From: Cylindrotheca closterium
Taxonomy: Eukaryota > Bacillariophyta > Bacillariophyceae > Bacillariales > Bacillariaceae
Direction: 5' to 3'
DNA: 64,000 bases
Assembly: GCA_933822405.4 (NCBI GenBank)
Contig: CAKOGP040002258.1
Location: 1 to 64,000 of the forward strand
Positions 51,556 through 62,391 of the stretch are shown here, one piece after another. A program made the translations under genes and the position numbers. Position 1 is the stretch's first letter, and the number at the start of each line of letters is the position of its first letter. Below the pieces are notes generated by a model. That model worked only from the letters and a program-made list of their open reading frames with translations, searched no databases and was not told the origin of the DNA.

Positions 51556-52128
51556 CTACGCCGGTCGGGCGGCAATAGAGTTGCGTCGGAGAGTTTGTAG
51601 TCTGGTGGGACTGATTCCGACAGGGTCTTTTTGGGATAAATTCTTGTGAATGCTGCTTGCCAAAAGTTCCCTTTCCAAATTTTTGTCACTGGTAGATTCC
51701 ATCATGATTTCTTGGACTTCTTTTTCAAGCTTCTTTGCTTCTTGGATAGCCATTGCTTGCTGATATTGGCTAATCTTGAGACTCACTCGTGCCAGCGAGT
51801 CTTCTGCTGGCAAGTGCTGTCGTTGTTGTTTTTTGGCAGTACCAGTTTTAGGATATGTTTCCTTCTTGGTCATCTTGTTCCATTGATAGTGTTGTTCCTT
51901 GTCCACTTGATCCCAAAGTAGTTCAGTTCGTCGGATCCTCAACGGAGCCCAAAAGGATGGAAGTTCATCTTCTTTCTGGCATTCCTTGAGGATGCTGTTA
52001 ACTTCTACATTGGTATAGAACATGATTTCAATGTCATCGTCGTCAAAGGTATAGACAGCTTCATGTTCGGCTGCTGCATCATTAAAGTGGATGTGCCTGG
52101 TACGTGTAGTGACAGCTTGATGATCCAT
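51556..52128 (-). CDS. Unknown 190-aa protein with FND...DDDDIEIMFYTN motif
   Basis: A single frame from ATG 52128. The N-terminus HIHFNDAAAEHEAVYTFDDD, DIEIMFYTNVEVNSILKECQ resembles an opening common to many short diatom proteins (V-x-F-N..., then E-I-W-Y-x-x-x-E); a conserved function is not known. The rest is charged and helical (LARVSLKISQYQQAMAIQEA, KKLEKEVQEIM) and the C-terminus basic. No signal or membrane segment. Likely intracellular. Confidence 0.65.
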   Translation of the reverse strand: MDHQAVTTRTRHIHFNDAAAEHEAVYTFDDDDIEIMFYTNVEVNSILKECQKEDELPSFWAPLRIRRTELLWDQVDKEQHYQWNKMTKKETYPKTGTAKKQQRQHLPAEDSLARVSLKISQYQQAMAIQEAKKLEKEVQEIMMESTSDKNLERELLASSIHKNLSQKDPVGISPTRLQTLRRNSIAARPA

Positions 52129-55100
52129 GGTGTCAATTTTTTTTCCTTCTTCAGTGTGATATTGTATTTTGTGAATTTTGTGTGAGAAACGGGTGTATTT
52201 TGACCCGTTGTGATGGCATTATTTGTTGACGCGGGCTCGCTTCTCTATGATCTTGATGACTTTGCAGATTCGGTTTGACAAGACCCAATGAGAACATACA
52301 TTTATCGTGTGCGAAAAGTTTCGGAGTCCCTTATGTGTCGCTTCAAGACAGAGATCAGGTCAAAATTGTACCGGCATCTGTACCTGTTCCAGTCTTCGCG
52401 TTGATAGATTTATCGGCGTATTTCTGGCCTTCGCCTATTGCCATAGTTTTTTGAGTCCCAAGAAGCTCCTTTGAGGACATAGTCGCTGTCTCTTTCCATC
52501 GAGGAGTCACTATTTGTCTTGGATAGTCAATATCTATGCCCTATTCTCACCGCACTGTACAGTACCAAGCTTGTCATCTTGATGCTCATAGCTACTGAAG
52601 CGTAGAAGTAGAACCGAGCCAGTGCATCAGAGAGACCAAAACGGTGTGCAAAAATTCCTTCAATTTATTTTAAGCAGCTCTAGTGTTCTGCATAAATTTG
52701 CTGGTTACCTTCGAACGGGGGGAGTTTGCAGGCAGAGCTTGCAACTGGATTATGCAAGGGTTGCATTGTCCTTTCAAATGGCATAGTTTTAGCTCAGATT
52801 TGACATTCAAATGTGATCTGAACATTCAGAAAACAAATTCAGATGGTGACGTCAAGATTTCAATTGATGGTTACCGTCATCATCGTGACTACAACGTTCA
52901 GAGAACAATTTCAGCCGGTGGCGTCAAGATTTCTATCCATATTTTTCTTCCCCGTCACATTCCCCAACAAATTGAATTTATATTTTGCAATGTAATGCAA
53001 CACTTGTTTCATAATAATAAAAATCAAAATTCTTTGCATCATCAGACCCTATACAATTATGGACTTGTATTGTTGTTTTGCATGCTTGCCAACAATTGGG
53101 ACAGATGAGAAATAACTTCAACTTTTAAACGCTGCCCTCAACTGTTAGACTATGTTCTAGGAAATTATATCTGAATACAAATTCTCCAAGTAGGCGGTCC
53201 AAAATGTACATTTTGCCTGGAAAGTAAATTGGAAAGTAAATGCATTCATGGTACTAGTATATGAAAGAACTATTTCACTGTTTCAACTAGACAACTCCAA
53301 TTGATTCTTCACCATCTGCACGAAAGAAGTCAAAGTTCCCCCAATTGTCAGGAACTGCAGCTCTACCAATGCTCGGCACCACCTCTACCCTCTGAGATCA
53401 GCACGGATCCCTTGCTCCAACCAATCGTTTCATCGAGAAAAGAGGCTATTGAGCTGGATTGCAGGTTGAAACCAGGCAGCCAAATGGCATTTGACGCCAA
53501 AGCTCTCGTCTTTGAAACTTTATCAAATTTCTTCCCATGTAATATTACAGCCTTGCCAAGGACCTGCAAGAATGAAACTTAGGTATCTCCATTCTCCTGT
53601 GAAGGTATTCCACTCAACGACATTACTCTTGGATTTGGTGGGCCCAGCGCTCTCATCCTTCCACACCTTCAGCTTCTGTATGTAAATTTGAATACTGTAT
53701 TAGTATTTGAGAGCAGAATTGGTTAGCAAAGAAAAATGTCTTGTTGGACCCCAATGTGTCACTCACTTGTCACCGCCAACTTCATGTTGTTCCTTCACGT
53801 ATGACGTTTCTGGTTCAAGGCTTTATTATACCTTCTTCCCACTCTCTTGCTTGCCACCATCCACCAGAAAAAACATCCCCTGGAACGTTGCTACCCATCC
53901 TACTCCTAATAACAAGCTCATTGAAAATCCCTTGTATGCATTGAGTTGATGTTGACGATGGGTAATGATCGGCTGATGTAAGAACAAAAGTTTAGTGACA
54001 TATCTTTTACAGGTTGAATCCCAAACTTCATATCTCCTCAGGGTCTATTGAAGGGCATCTTCAACAACTTCCAGATTTGAGGAGCATCTCCAAGGTCACT
54101 GGGAGGTGCGTCCATATTTTTCAATTTATGACAGCATTTGTCAATTGATGGAGGAGAGTTTACCGCCAATTTCAGAAGGTCACTCCACATTCCCTCCCAG
54201 TTACCTAAGCTTATTGTCCCCAACGGATTTGGCTCATGTCGCATGCCAATTCATTGTACGTGCTTTACACAAGCATATGCTATTTTATTATGGTGCATTG
54301 CTGCACGGTACGACTATACGGGATCCAAACAATAATTGCCCAGTGTGTTTGCTATTTTATTTTGGCGCTTCGAAGACCAACTTGGTGTTGCGGGTGTGGC
54401 TTTCGGAAATGGCGCGAACCTTTTTACTTAGGACAGATAGTATACAACCATTTTCGAAAAAAATTCAGCAACGGACAGACACAGTGGTAACACAGAACCA
54501 GTCCCATCGCAGCAGTCGTGGGGTCGATTCCTTCCGTTTGAATAGTTGGATTGCGAGCATGCCAGAAAATCTGAACTTGGCCAAGTTCAGATTTTCTGGC
54601 ATCCTCTGTAGGAGGTATATCACCGTTATTTGTCATGCATGCATATACTCACTTAAGGACTTTCGGAAAAAAGAACATTAAAGTACAGTAAAAGTTTCAT
54701 CGTGAACGGAGCTCCGAAATATATTCAAACTGTATGAGAAGTTGGAAGTTGCAACACATCCAACTGCGCCATCCTTTCTTTTTGCCTTCACACTTCCTTC
54801 AACATGGCAGAAGAAGGAAATTCAGCCCACTACATGATAACAATCAACCTCATTGAGAAGGTGGTTCATGCCTTCTACAGCATGGAATATAGAATCTTCT
54901 GAAGAGAAACTCTCTCGGATCATCAACCTTCCCGACGATCAAGAGATTGTGGCATCACTCTGTGGAATGTCCCTAGGTCATTTTCAAAAGACTCAACTCT
55001 CAAGATGTCCTTTTTTTCAACGTACCACTGCGTGTGCTGGTTTTGAAAAATAGTGGTGAATGAGGAATTGGATCATAATGATATCGAATGGAACGACTGT

Positions 55101-55639
55101 GATGCCAGTCTGGGCAAGCAACGGAAGAACCAACGACTGCCTTGTCCTGATTCAAGAACAGCCATTGAAGAAACATATTACTGGGATACTTCACCGCAAC
55201 CTTGCTGCCTTGTGGCACCCCAAATCCCAAGAGAAGTGGACAAAAAGCTAGAAGGGGTTAAAGCATTTTGGCAACAAGGTGTGCTCCACGGTGTTTACGA
55301 TTCACAGGCTTCATGTAGTTCAATGGAATCAGCTTCTTGTCAACAATAAACCGGCGGGTGGAATACATACAACGGGCGTTGGATAGTAATGCAGACCCGC
55401 CCGTTGTGGTATTGCCACGCATTTGTTCAGCCAGGAGAAACTTTCCATGTGGAGTCGCAAGGAGGAGCAAGGCGATCCTGCTTCTACAGAGGATCTCTTG
55501 AAGCAGATTATGCTCTACTAACTACCCTGAAGCAATCGATACTTTTCCACCCCATTGCAAGCCAAGAATGACAACGATCATGTTCAAGAGAAAGTACAAA
55601 GTGGTGTTTATGTTTCGACCATCGAATGGTAACCAAAAT
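52129..55639. other. Gene-poor region, left part of repeat island
   Basis: No recognisable domain on either strand. Open frames exist (longest 54106-54681, 191 codons), but with no family match, no sensible splice structure and low-complexity composition. A 44-bp perfect palindrome lies at 54559-54602. The island probably consists of decayed mobile elements, judged from the integrase remnant next to it. Confidence 0.5.
54559..54602. repeat. 44-bp perfect palindrome
   Basis: Arms of 22 bp (54559-54580 and 54581-54602) are exact reverse complements with no spacer; the left arm begins ATGCCAGAAAATC and the centre is TTGGCCAA. The symmetry stops at both edges. It could extrude as a cruciform or come from a fold-back element. 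Confidence 0.95.
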
Positions 55640-56360
55640 CCTCAATGGCGACCCTAAACTCCTTTTCCTTGCTTTGACAATCATGTATATTGCATCCAGC
55701 CTGTTGGAGATTCGTCAAGTTGACTCCTTGTCTGCCGGAGCCCCGATCTTGGACCTTTGAGAATGAGTGGCTTTTCTCGCTACCCTTATCTTGCTCGTGT
55801 GATTTACGATGCTGCTGGTTCCGTGACTGCTCCTGTCTTTCAGCTGGCTCTCAATCTCAATGGAATTACTGGTGTTCCTATTACTATTAAGAACCTGCAG
55901 TTCAACACTATTGTTGAGCAATCCCATGCTGCTATCAAACTGCAAACATCCCTGATAGCAACATCAAGACTGCCTCCAAAGTTATCGACACTGTCCTTGC
56001 CTTTGCTCAGCGTGCAATAGGTACCTCTGTCAACAAGTCTCTGGTTGCCTCTCCTGGTTCCATCTTCTTCCATCGTGACATGCTACTCAATGTTCCTGCC
56101 TTTCTTGACTTGGAACAAGCCTCTGACCTCGGGCCAACGCCAAGCTGTTGCAGATCACAACAATTTCACCAAGAACAAGCGCCGCCGTTACAAGAACTAC
56201 AACATTGGTGATAAAGTTTTGATCCTGGCCCATAAGCCTCACAAAATGATGAGTGCTTGTGCTCCACACTATCACTCAAGTTTATGTTAATGATACTGCA
56301 TGTGAGCCCAGTCAATGCTCTGGAGAGTCTTGATCTGGACAAAGATGATGATGTCTTTGT
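55640..56360 (+). mobile_element. Decayed Ty3/gypsy-like retrotransposon, integrase fragment
   Basis: Conserved integrase pieces appear in order but in shifting frames. LLEIRQVDSLSAGAPILDL and ENEWLFSLPL come first; then IYDAAGSVTAPVFQLALNLN, GITGVPITIKNLQFNTIVEQ (the catalytic-core end that usually reads GI...P-T-VKNPQ-NAI-ER) and SHAAIK; then TVLAFAQRAIGTSVNKSLVA, FFHRDMLLNVPAF; then NNFTKNKRRRYKNYNIGDKV and ITQVYVN (GPY-like end). At least three frameshifts and two stops separate them, so it is a dead copy. The GPY/F-like C-terminus points to Ty3/gypsy rather than copia. I found no LTRs or reverse transcriptase in readable form. Confidence 0.75.
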
Positions 56361-56965
56361 TGTTTTGGGAAGTGATACCATAGTGCATGAACTCCTAAGA
56401 GGTATGCAGGTCAGAACTCATCAAGAGACTAATAGACTTTTCCAGCCCAAACAACTGATGACCCAGGTAATGAACACCGATCATAGAGGGCAAACCAAGT
56501 TAGTCTGAGGACCAATCTTAGTGATACCTAAAGTATGACATGATAGTTCATGCGAATCTTTGTTATAACTATTGTATTACATTACCTCAAACTATTTTCA
56601 AGTGTTTGGGGCAGCAGTTGATTGAGTAATGGTGTTCTGGACAGTCATCTTCAGTTGCTGTCTTGAATTCCTCTATGCAAGTCTCAGTTGGCTAGGATGG
56701 TCAATTCCGTAGTAAGTTTGTGGGTGAATTGCTTGTATGTATCTATGGATCCTTAGTACCATATAGTTTGTTGTCACAATCTTCTCCTTTATTCCACTGG
56801 TTCATCGTCCAATGGTGTTCTGGACAGTCATCTTCAGTCCTTGTCTTGAAACTGTCTGTAAAAGTCTCAGTTGATTACAACAAATTGCTTCAACAGCTAC
56901 AACGTACTGTATACACCCATGGGTCCTTCTAATGTGATTTGTACAATATACTAAGAATCTTTACT
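56361..56965. repeat. Spacer with an about 180-bp direct duplication
   Basis: GGTGTTCTGGACAGTCATCT with CTTCAGT...TGTCTTGAA...AAGTCTCAGTTG occurs at about 56631-56693 and 56812-56874, 181 bases apart; sequence between them is only partly similar. Noncoding, possibly part of the decayed element. Confidence 0.7.
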
Positions 56966-57590
56966 ACAATCATCTGGTCGCTGTGTGAAAGAATGAAGAA
57001 AGTTCTTCCTTGTTGGCATAGTAGTCTACACGTCTTCTTCAGATTTCAAAACATCGTGAATGGAATCAGTCCATGGACATACAATCGTCAATAATGGTGG
57101 GAGACACTGTGAGCTTGGATCGGCGTCTCCGTTGACACAATCATTTTGTCGCTGTGTGAAAGAATGAAGAAAGTATTTCCTTGTTGGCATAGTAGTCTAC
57201 ACGTCTTCGTCAGATTTCAAAACATTGTGAATGGAATCAGTCCATGGACATACAATCGTCAATAATGGTGGGAGACACTGTGAGCTTGGATCGGCGTCTC
57301 TGTTGACACAATCATCTGGTCGCTGTGTGAAAGAATGAAGAAAGTATTGCCTTGTTGGCATAGTAGTCTACACGTCTTCGTCAGATTTCAAATCATCGTG
57401 AATGGAATCAAGTTATGTCCATGGACATACAATCGTCAATAATGGTGGGAGACACTGTGAGCTTGGATCGGCGTCTCTGTTGACACAATCATTTTGTCGC
57501 TGTGTGAAAGAATGAAGAAAGCTTTTCCTTGTTGGCATAGTAGTCTACGCGTCTTCGTCAGATTTCAAAACATTGTGAATGGGATCAGCT
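56966..57590. repeat. Tandem array of an about 171-bp repeat, 3.6 copies
   Basis: Copies start with TCGCTGTGTGAAAGAATGAA at 56979, 57149, 57320 and 57497, so the periods are 170, 171 and 177. Each holds CTTGTTGGCATAGTAGTCTA, CAGATTTCAAA, GTCCATGGACATACAATCGT, AATAATGGTGGGAGACACTG and GATCGGCGTCTC. Copies 1 and 3 are preceded by CATCTGG, copies 2 and 4 by CATTTTG, so the array looks like a dimer repeated. The fourth copy stops after about 95 bases. No coding signal. Confidence 0.93.
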
Positions 57591-59518
57591 CACGTTTTAG
57601 GTGACTGTCTGCTTCATCTTGTCAAAATCTTCCAAGGAACAAAAGTCTCCTGTGTTTGTTGTGAGCCATTCAGAGAAGACATTGGCATATTGTTGAGTAA
57701 CTCTTTCTTGCATGGCGTCCAGGGGCTCCAAAGCCGAACATCAGAACTACTGGTTCTTGGTTGGCCTTGAGAGGTCATTTCAAAGATCAAAGAGGCTAAT
57801 GCGTCCGTATCACTTCAGTTGTCAATATACATACTGTCACGATGAATGTTATATCAACTTTTCAACTATTTTCTTGCTGTGGGTGATGAATTCATTGGCC
57901 GCAAGGCTCACCATCGTGAGCAAAAAATATTAGTGTGTCGTGATGGAAATTTTTTTGTCAACGCAAATATTATAGCAGACGATATCCAAAAGGGGGTCAG
58001 TACATTTGACACTGTAAATTAATTTATAGTAGCGCATCCATCCCTACTGTTTCCCCAAATATAAAAAGCCATCTATGGGGACCTGTTCCCAATGGTTGAG
58101 TAAGAAAGTGAACCTTTTTTGCATGTTGAACATATGATTTGGGGCATTTTGATGCCGCACTTTAGATGTGGCAAGACAGTCTTGGAGGTGAAAGGTTGGA
58201 ATAGGCAGGTTACGATATGCAGTTCAGTTTCGACTGTAATGGTAGACTGTACATGTCTAATATTTTTATGGCTAGTTGTGTTTCGAATTCGAAATTTGAC
58301 TTTATCCAACGTCGGCAATGACGATTGCATTTTTCATCTATTGGGTAACAACAATTTGAGTTCAGAATTTTATTGGGATAAAAAATTGCATTTCGTATGG
58401 ACTATATGATTCCTTTTGATGCTGCAATAAAATTGGGGTGTGCGTTTACAATTTTATTGTAGGATTTTTGACCAGCAACCCCCAAAGTGGCACTTTTGGT
58501 CTCTCTGATGTGAGCATTTAGCGAGAAGAAGAAAGCAATTGCATTCCATGCTTACTGTATAGCAGGCATTTGTAGTTGCATCTGACCCAATGCCGCGCGT
58601 AAACACAAGTAGGGCACTGCACGATGCGCCAGGAACCAAGCATCCACTGCACCGAAAAAGAGTTGACCTTTATTACTGTAGCAACCACCACCACCACAGG
58701 AATCCTCTTTTAACTACCAATATCATTGAGTGGCTTAGTTCTGCAGGTAGCTCTCAGCAGTGTCATCCAGCATTGCATTGGTCAACCGTTTGGATTATAA
58801 TGTCTAAGGTGGAAGATAAGCAGTCCCTAATAGATTCCTTCTCTCAATTCAATATGTACCTAACGGGATAAAAGATGAAGATAATATGTTGATCGAACGA
58901 GTCGAGTCAGGAGAAAGAGTAACTTGCTTGATAAACTTTACTTTTCATCATGATCCGTGCATGTGATGAAAAGGTTTATTCTGGTTCGATCTAATCTTAC
59001 AGATGGTGACATGAGAAGATTTTTGCAAGTGTTTTATTTTGCATTCTTCCATTTCGCATAACCCGTCTTTGCCTTGGACTGTCGCCTCCAACTTGAACAC
59101 CGCAATTCCGCCATCCAATCCGTCACCAGAATATTTTTCACAGAGTTTTCACGCGTCTCGTCGTGCCCCGTTTTTTAATTAAATTTAGTTAGGGAGAGAC
59201 GACTGACTGACTCAACTACATGTTCATCACCTGTCTACCAGATTCAATATGATGCTGCCTTTCATCGACATCGAACAACATGTACCGGTACTCATGCATC
59301 GAGGTCATTTGTTGAAACCGAGTGTGTATTGCCATAGAGTAGAACGGATGAAAGCTTCTCCAACAAGACTGAATTGTCATCACCCTTTTGAGTTCGCAAG
59401 TGGCGTTCTCGTTTCAATGTTGAATTCGGATTGTGAACACACACAAAAAGACACAACTGATTATCACATTCCGTTTACAAAACATTGCAACATATATCAC
59501 GACCAACAATAACGAAAC
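57591..59518. other. Gene-poor region, right part of the island
   Basis: AT-rich, only short open frames without recognisable domains on either strand. A TACCGGTA palindrome at 59283-59290 lies about 230 bp upstream of the next start. Confidence 0.5.
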
Positions 59519-61783
59519 ATGGACTTTGTGGAACACGATGACGAATACTTTGATTTCGTCTATCACGAACAACCTTCGCTGGAAACCATTCCTGAATCCT
59601 CATCGTGCCATCATTCGTCGTCTTACAACCACTATCATCATTACCATAATCATCACCACAAGTATTGGACGAGGGTCAGATTTCTCAAATATCTATCAAT
59701 ACTGATTCTACAATATGCTGTTCTATCGGTGGTCTTTCAATATCAATGGAACCTTCAACACCCACCGACACTACCTCCAGAGTATTACCAACTAGATGAT
59801 GACGCTTACATGCATAAATCCTTTCTTCAGGCTTCCAAACCTCCAGAAGCAACCTTGGTAACTAGTGACGACAGCAAGAAATCCATCATTACAACGATTG
59901 ATGGCACTGACACGAGTAGTGGTAGTCATCTATTGAGCATCAGCACCACCTCAGCCAAGAATGGCACCACCGAGCGAGAAATGGTTCCTAATGAAGCTGA
60001 TAATTCCCTCCCTAGCAACGACTCAGTATCTGACGTTGGTGGCGACGGAAATGAAACCTTGGTCCACGAGGAACCACCGCAAGAAGAAGGCCAACTGAGG
60101 ATGGAAACGGCAAAACCCACCGCCAAGGTCACCCAACCTACTGTCCATGAAAACCCACAGCAAAAAGAAGCCCAATTGACGATAGAAACGGCAAAACCCA
60201 CCGCCAAGGTCATCCAACCTACTGTCCATGAAAACCCGCCGCAAAAAGAAGCCCAATTGACGATAGAAACGGCAAAACCCACCGCCAAGGTCATCCAACC
60301 TACTGTTCCGTTGAATTTGCTTCCCAGGACAGAACTCCATTTCTATGATTACTTTTCCGACTCCTGGCTCATTACCAAGGACAACTTTCTTCAACTGAAT
60401 ACAACTGCCATGGGCCATCCGGAACAAGCTTGCTTCCAAGCCATTCGAAAACCTAATTTTTACATCCACCCGACCTCAAAAATGTTTGTGGATTGGACTG
60501 ATTTCATGGTGGAGCACATGTCCAAATGGTGGGGAGTCTTCCGGATTGCCCGGGATGACGATCCAACCATGTTTAAGCACGTCGTTGACATCTTGGACAA
60601 CTACCTAATGAAGCAATCTTCCGCTTACAATGACGAGCTTGACACCAGTCACGAAGAAATTTCCTCCCTTCCGCCCCTTCACCGCACATTGGCCATGATT
60701 GCCTTTCGAGAATACCAAACCGGATTGCATCCTGCACGAGGTCCCATACTATCTTCTCATGTGCTCGCAGCCACGTTGGCCTCGTTGATTCCAATGGGAT
60801 TTGGACGCATCCTCATGGTGGGATATGATCCCGATGACCGAACCCGTGTCTTTGAAGCCTTGGAGATAATCGAGGCATCCTACAAGGGGGCTGCAATGAA
60901 GCATCCCAAACATTCCAACTTTTTTTCCTTGACCTTGGGTTCTACCGAGTTTGCCTATGCCAAGATCCCCAAAGAACATTGGGTCAAGACGCGTGCGTAC
61001 GACTCCAATGTTCCGCGAGGAGCCTTGCGTGGCGTCCAGTTGGCTGTTCAAGGGAACCTGACCGAGTTGGAGGCACATGGTACTACAATTGAAGAATGGT
61101 TGGGCATGAAGTACGATGCATCGTATTGGAAGTATTTTTACTTGACCGAACCAGATACAATCTTGCACACGAAGCAAGAGCTCTTGCCATCGATGCGCGA
61201 AGGATTGGATCGGGGATTGTCCTTTTTCCCGCACCGACTCCAACCCATTCCGCACGAACACGATCTGCCAGTTGATAAGATAGCATTGGATCGTCGTCTT
61301 GATGGTCGGGATCGTCCCAGTTGGGAATTGCCTTACGACGAGCAGCAAGAATCGAAGCATCATGACAATGAGAACAGCCATCCAAGTCGGAAACACTTTT
61401 CAGACCGCTATGCGGGCATGTACCTTCCAGCCAATGTCCCACCATTTTCCAACATTACCATTCTGGATTCAAAGAACAAACCAGAAGAGTATCATTGTTG
61501 TGACGGTGGAAAGGGTTGGCCCGGACGGTCCGAAGAATTTGGGACTGACCAAAATCCATGCAACGGCAAATCCTGGTGGGCCTGTGGCTTTGTGGGCGAG
61601 GGTCGACAGTCCAAATCTGCTGACCGAGTACAAGAACTTCACAAACGATTGATTCCATACCCGCTCATGTCGTTGGAACAAGGCACGGGTGTCATTTTTG
61701 GTCCAACCAATGCCGGACGACGATGTTTCCCATCCCACTCACCCTGTCCCAATCGAGAGGTGCATGTCCTTCCCGCTTCATGA
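59519..61783 (+). CDS. Putative type II Golgi membrane protein (possible glycosyltransferase)
   Basis: 754 aa, no intron. His/Tyr-rich cytoplasmic head (1-50), one hydrophobic segment (YLSILILQYAVLSVVFQY, about 58-76), a disordered stem with three 27-residue repeats (VHENPPQKEAQLTIETAKPT), then a folded C-terminal region from about 270. The latter has LHFYDYFSDSWLITKDNF, GRILMVGYDPDD, FFSLTLGSTEFAYAKI, SYWKYFYLTEPDTILHTK and CCDGGKGWPGR...WWACGF. This layout is that of Golgi glycosyltransferases. The segment YFYLTEPDTIL resembles the acidic centre seen in such enzymes, but I cannot place it in a numbered family, so the enzyme assignment is a guess. Stem repeats vary easily in number. Confidence 0.7.
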   Translation: MDFVEHDDEYFDFVYHEQPSLETIPESSSCHHSSSYNHYHHYHNHHHKYWTRVRFLKYLSILILQYAVLSVVFQYQWNLQHPPTLPPEYYQLDDDAYMHKSFLQASKPPEATLVTSDDSKKSIITTIDGTDTSSGSHLLSISTTSAKNGTTEREMVPNEADNSLPSNDSVSDVGGDGNETLVHEEPPQEEGQLRMETAKPTAKVTQPTVHENPQQKEAQLTIETAKPTAKVIQPTVHENPPQKEAQLTIETAKPTAKVIQPTVPLNLLPRTELHFYDYFSDSWLITKDNFLQLNTTAMGHPEQACFQAIRKPNFYIHPTSKMFVDWTDFMVEHMSKWWGVFRIARDDDPTMFKHVVDILDNYLMKQSSAYNDELDTSHEEISSLPPLHRTLAMIAFREYQTGLHPARGPILSSHVLAATLASLIPMGFGRILMVGYDPDDRTRVFEALEIIEASYKGAAMKHPKHSNFFSLTLGSTEFAYAKIPKEHWVKTRAYDSNVPRGALRGVQLAVQGNLTELEAHGTTIEEWLGMKYDASYWKYFYLTEPDTILHTKQELLPSMREGLDRGLSFFPHRLQPIPHEHDLPVDKIALDRRLDGRDRPSWELPYDEQQESKHHDNENSHPSRKHFSDRYAGMYLPANVPPFSNITILDSKNKPEEYHCCDGGKGWPGRSEEFGTDQNPCNGKSWWACGFVGEGRQSKSADRVQELHKRLIPYPLMSLEQGTGVIFGPTNAGRRCFPSHSPCPNREVHVLPAS
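60104..60303 (+). repeat. 81-bp coding repeat in the stem region
   Basis: GAAACGGCAAAACCCACCGC occurs at 60104, 60185 and 60266, spacing 81 bp (27 residues). Copies 2 and 3 are almost identical. Confidence 0.9.
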
Positions 61784-62391
61784 TAGTGTGTATTATTTTA
61801 TTGAACCATTGAAGAATGGTGGAAGATATATTATTGATAACATTGCGGATAGATCATACCTATATTGGCAACAACAGATCTTATATATACCTCTAGCGTA
61901 GTAGTGTAGAGTGTTGTAAAGTAATCGGTTTCTGTGATTTTTTAGGGAGATTATTTGGTGCGTTTTGCGGGTTTTGATGCTTTTTTTGTGGGTCATTATC
62001 AGGTGGTACGGAAGCTGTACTTTCAACTTTCATTTGTATGGCAGAGTGGACAAATTTGGGGATTTTCCGAGCTCTTCTGTTTTTACGTCAGTTCGGTACC
62101 GTACAGTACTGTACCAGCTACCGGTACCGCGGGAAGGTGTTTTACTTACAGGCTGTTTAAAATCTCCCGAATTCTTTCGACGCGCGCAGGAAGAAAACAC
62201 GAATGAATGAATAACTGGATCACCCAGGACAAAGAGTTTTCTTTTGTTTCGTCAAGAGGGCATAATCAATAATCAATCAATTCATCAATCAATCATCAAT
62301 CAAATATTCAATCAAATATTCAATCAATCGTTCCAGCAGAGACACCAGGCCATTCCAATCGATCATTGCAATATAGTCAACAATCACAAGA
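61784..62391. promoter_or_regulatory. Spacer and promoter region of the C2 gene
   Basis: 608 bp. A palindromic GGTACCGTACAGTACTGTACC-type block and TACCGGTA (62119-62126) lie about 270-300 bp upstream of the next start; an AATC-rich tract spans 62264-62329, about 60 bp upstream. No coding signal. Confidence 0.5.
62264..62329. repeat. (CAAT)n-rich microsatellite
   Basis: AATCAATCAATTCATC-type units and two CAAATATT steps just upstream of the C2 gene, in the same orientation relative to the gene as the tracts at 15811-15852 and 50262-50306. Confidence 0.85.

Noticed and set aside
54106..54681. 191-codon plus-strand frame in the gene desert
   Set aside because: No domain, runs through the 44-bp palindrome, and composition is unlike the real genes here. 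Kept only as part of the region description.
56966..57590. CRISPR-like array
   Set aside because: The whole 171-bp unit is repeated, with no unique spacers; the genome is eukaryotic.
58073..58871. Possible piggyBac-type remnant (ICSTCKK on the minus strand)
   Set aside because: Only one short Cys pair; no catalytic motifs and no terminal repeats.
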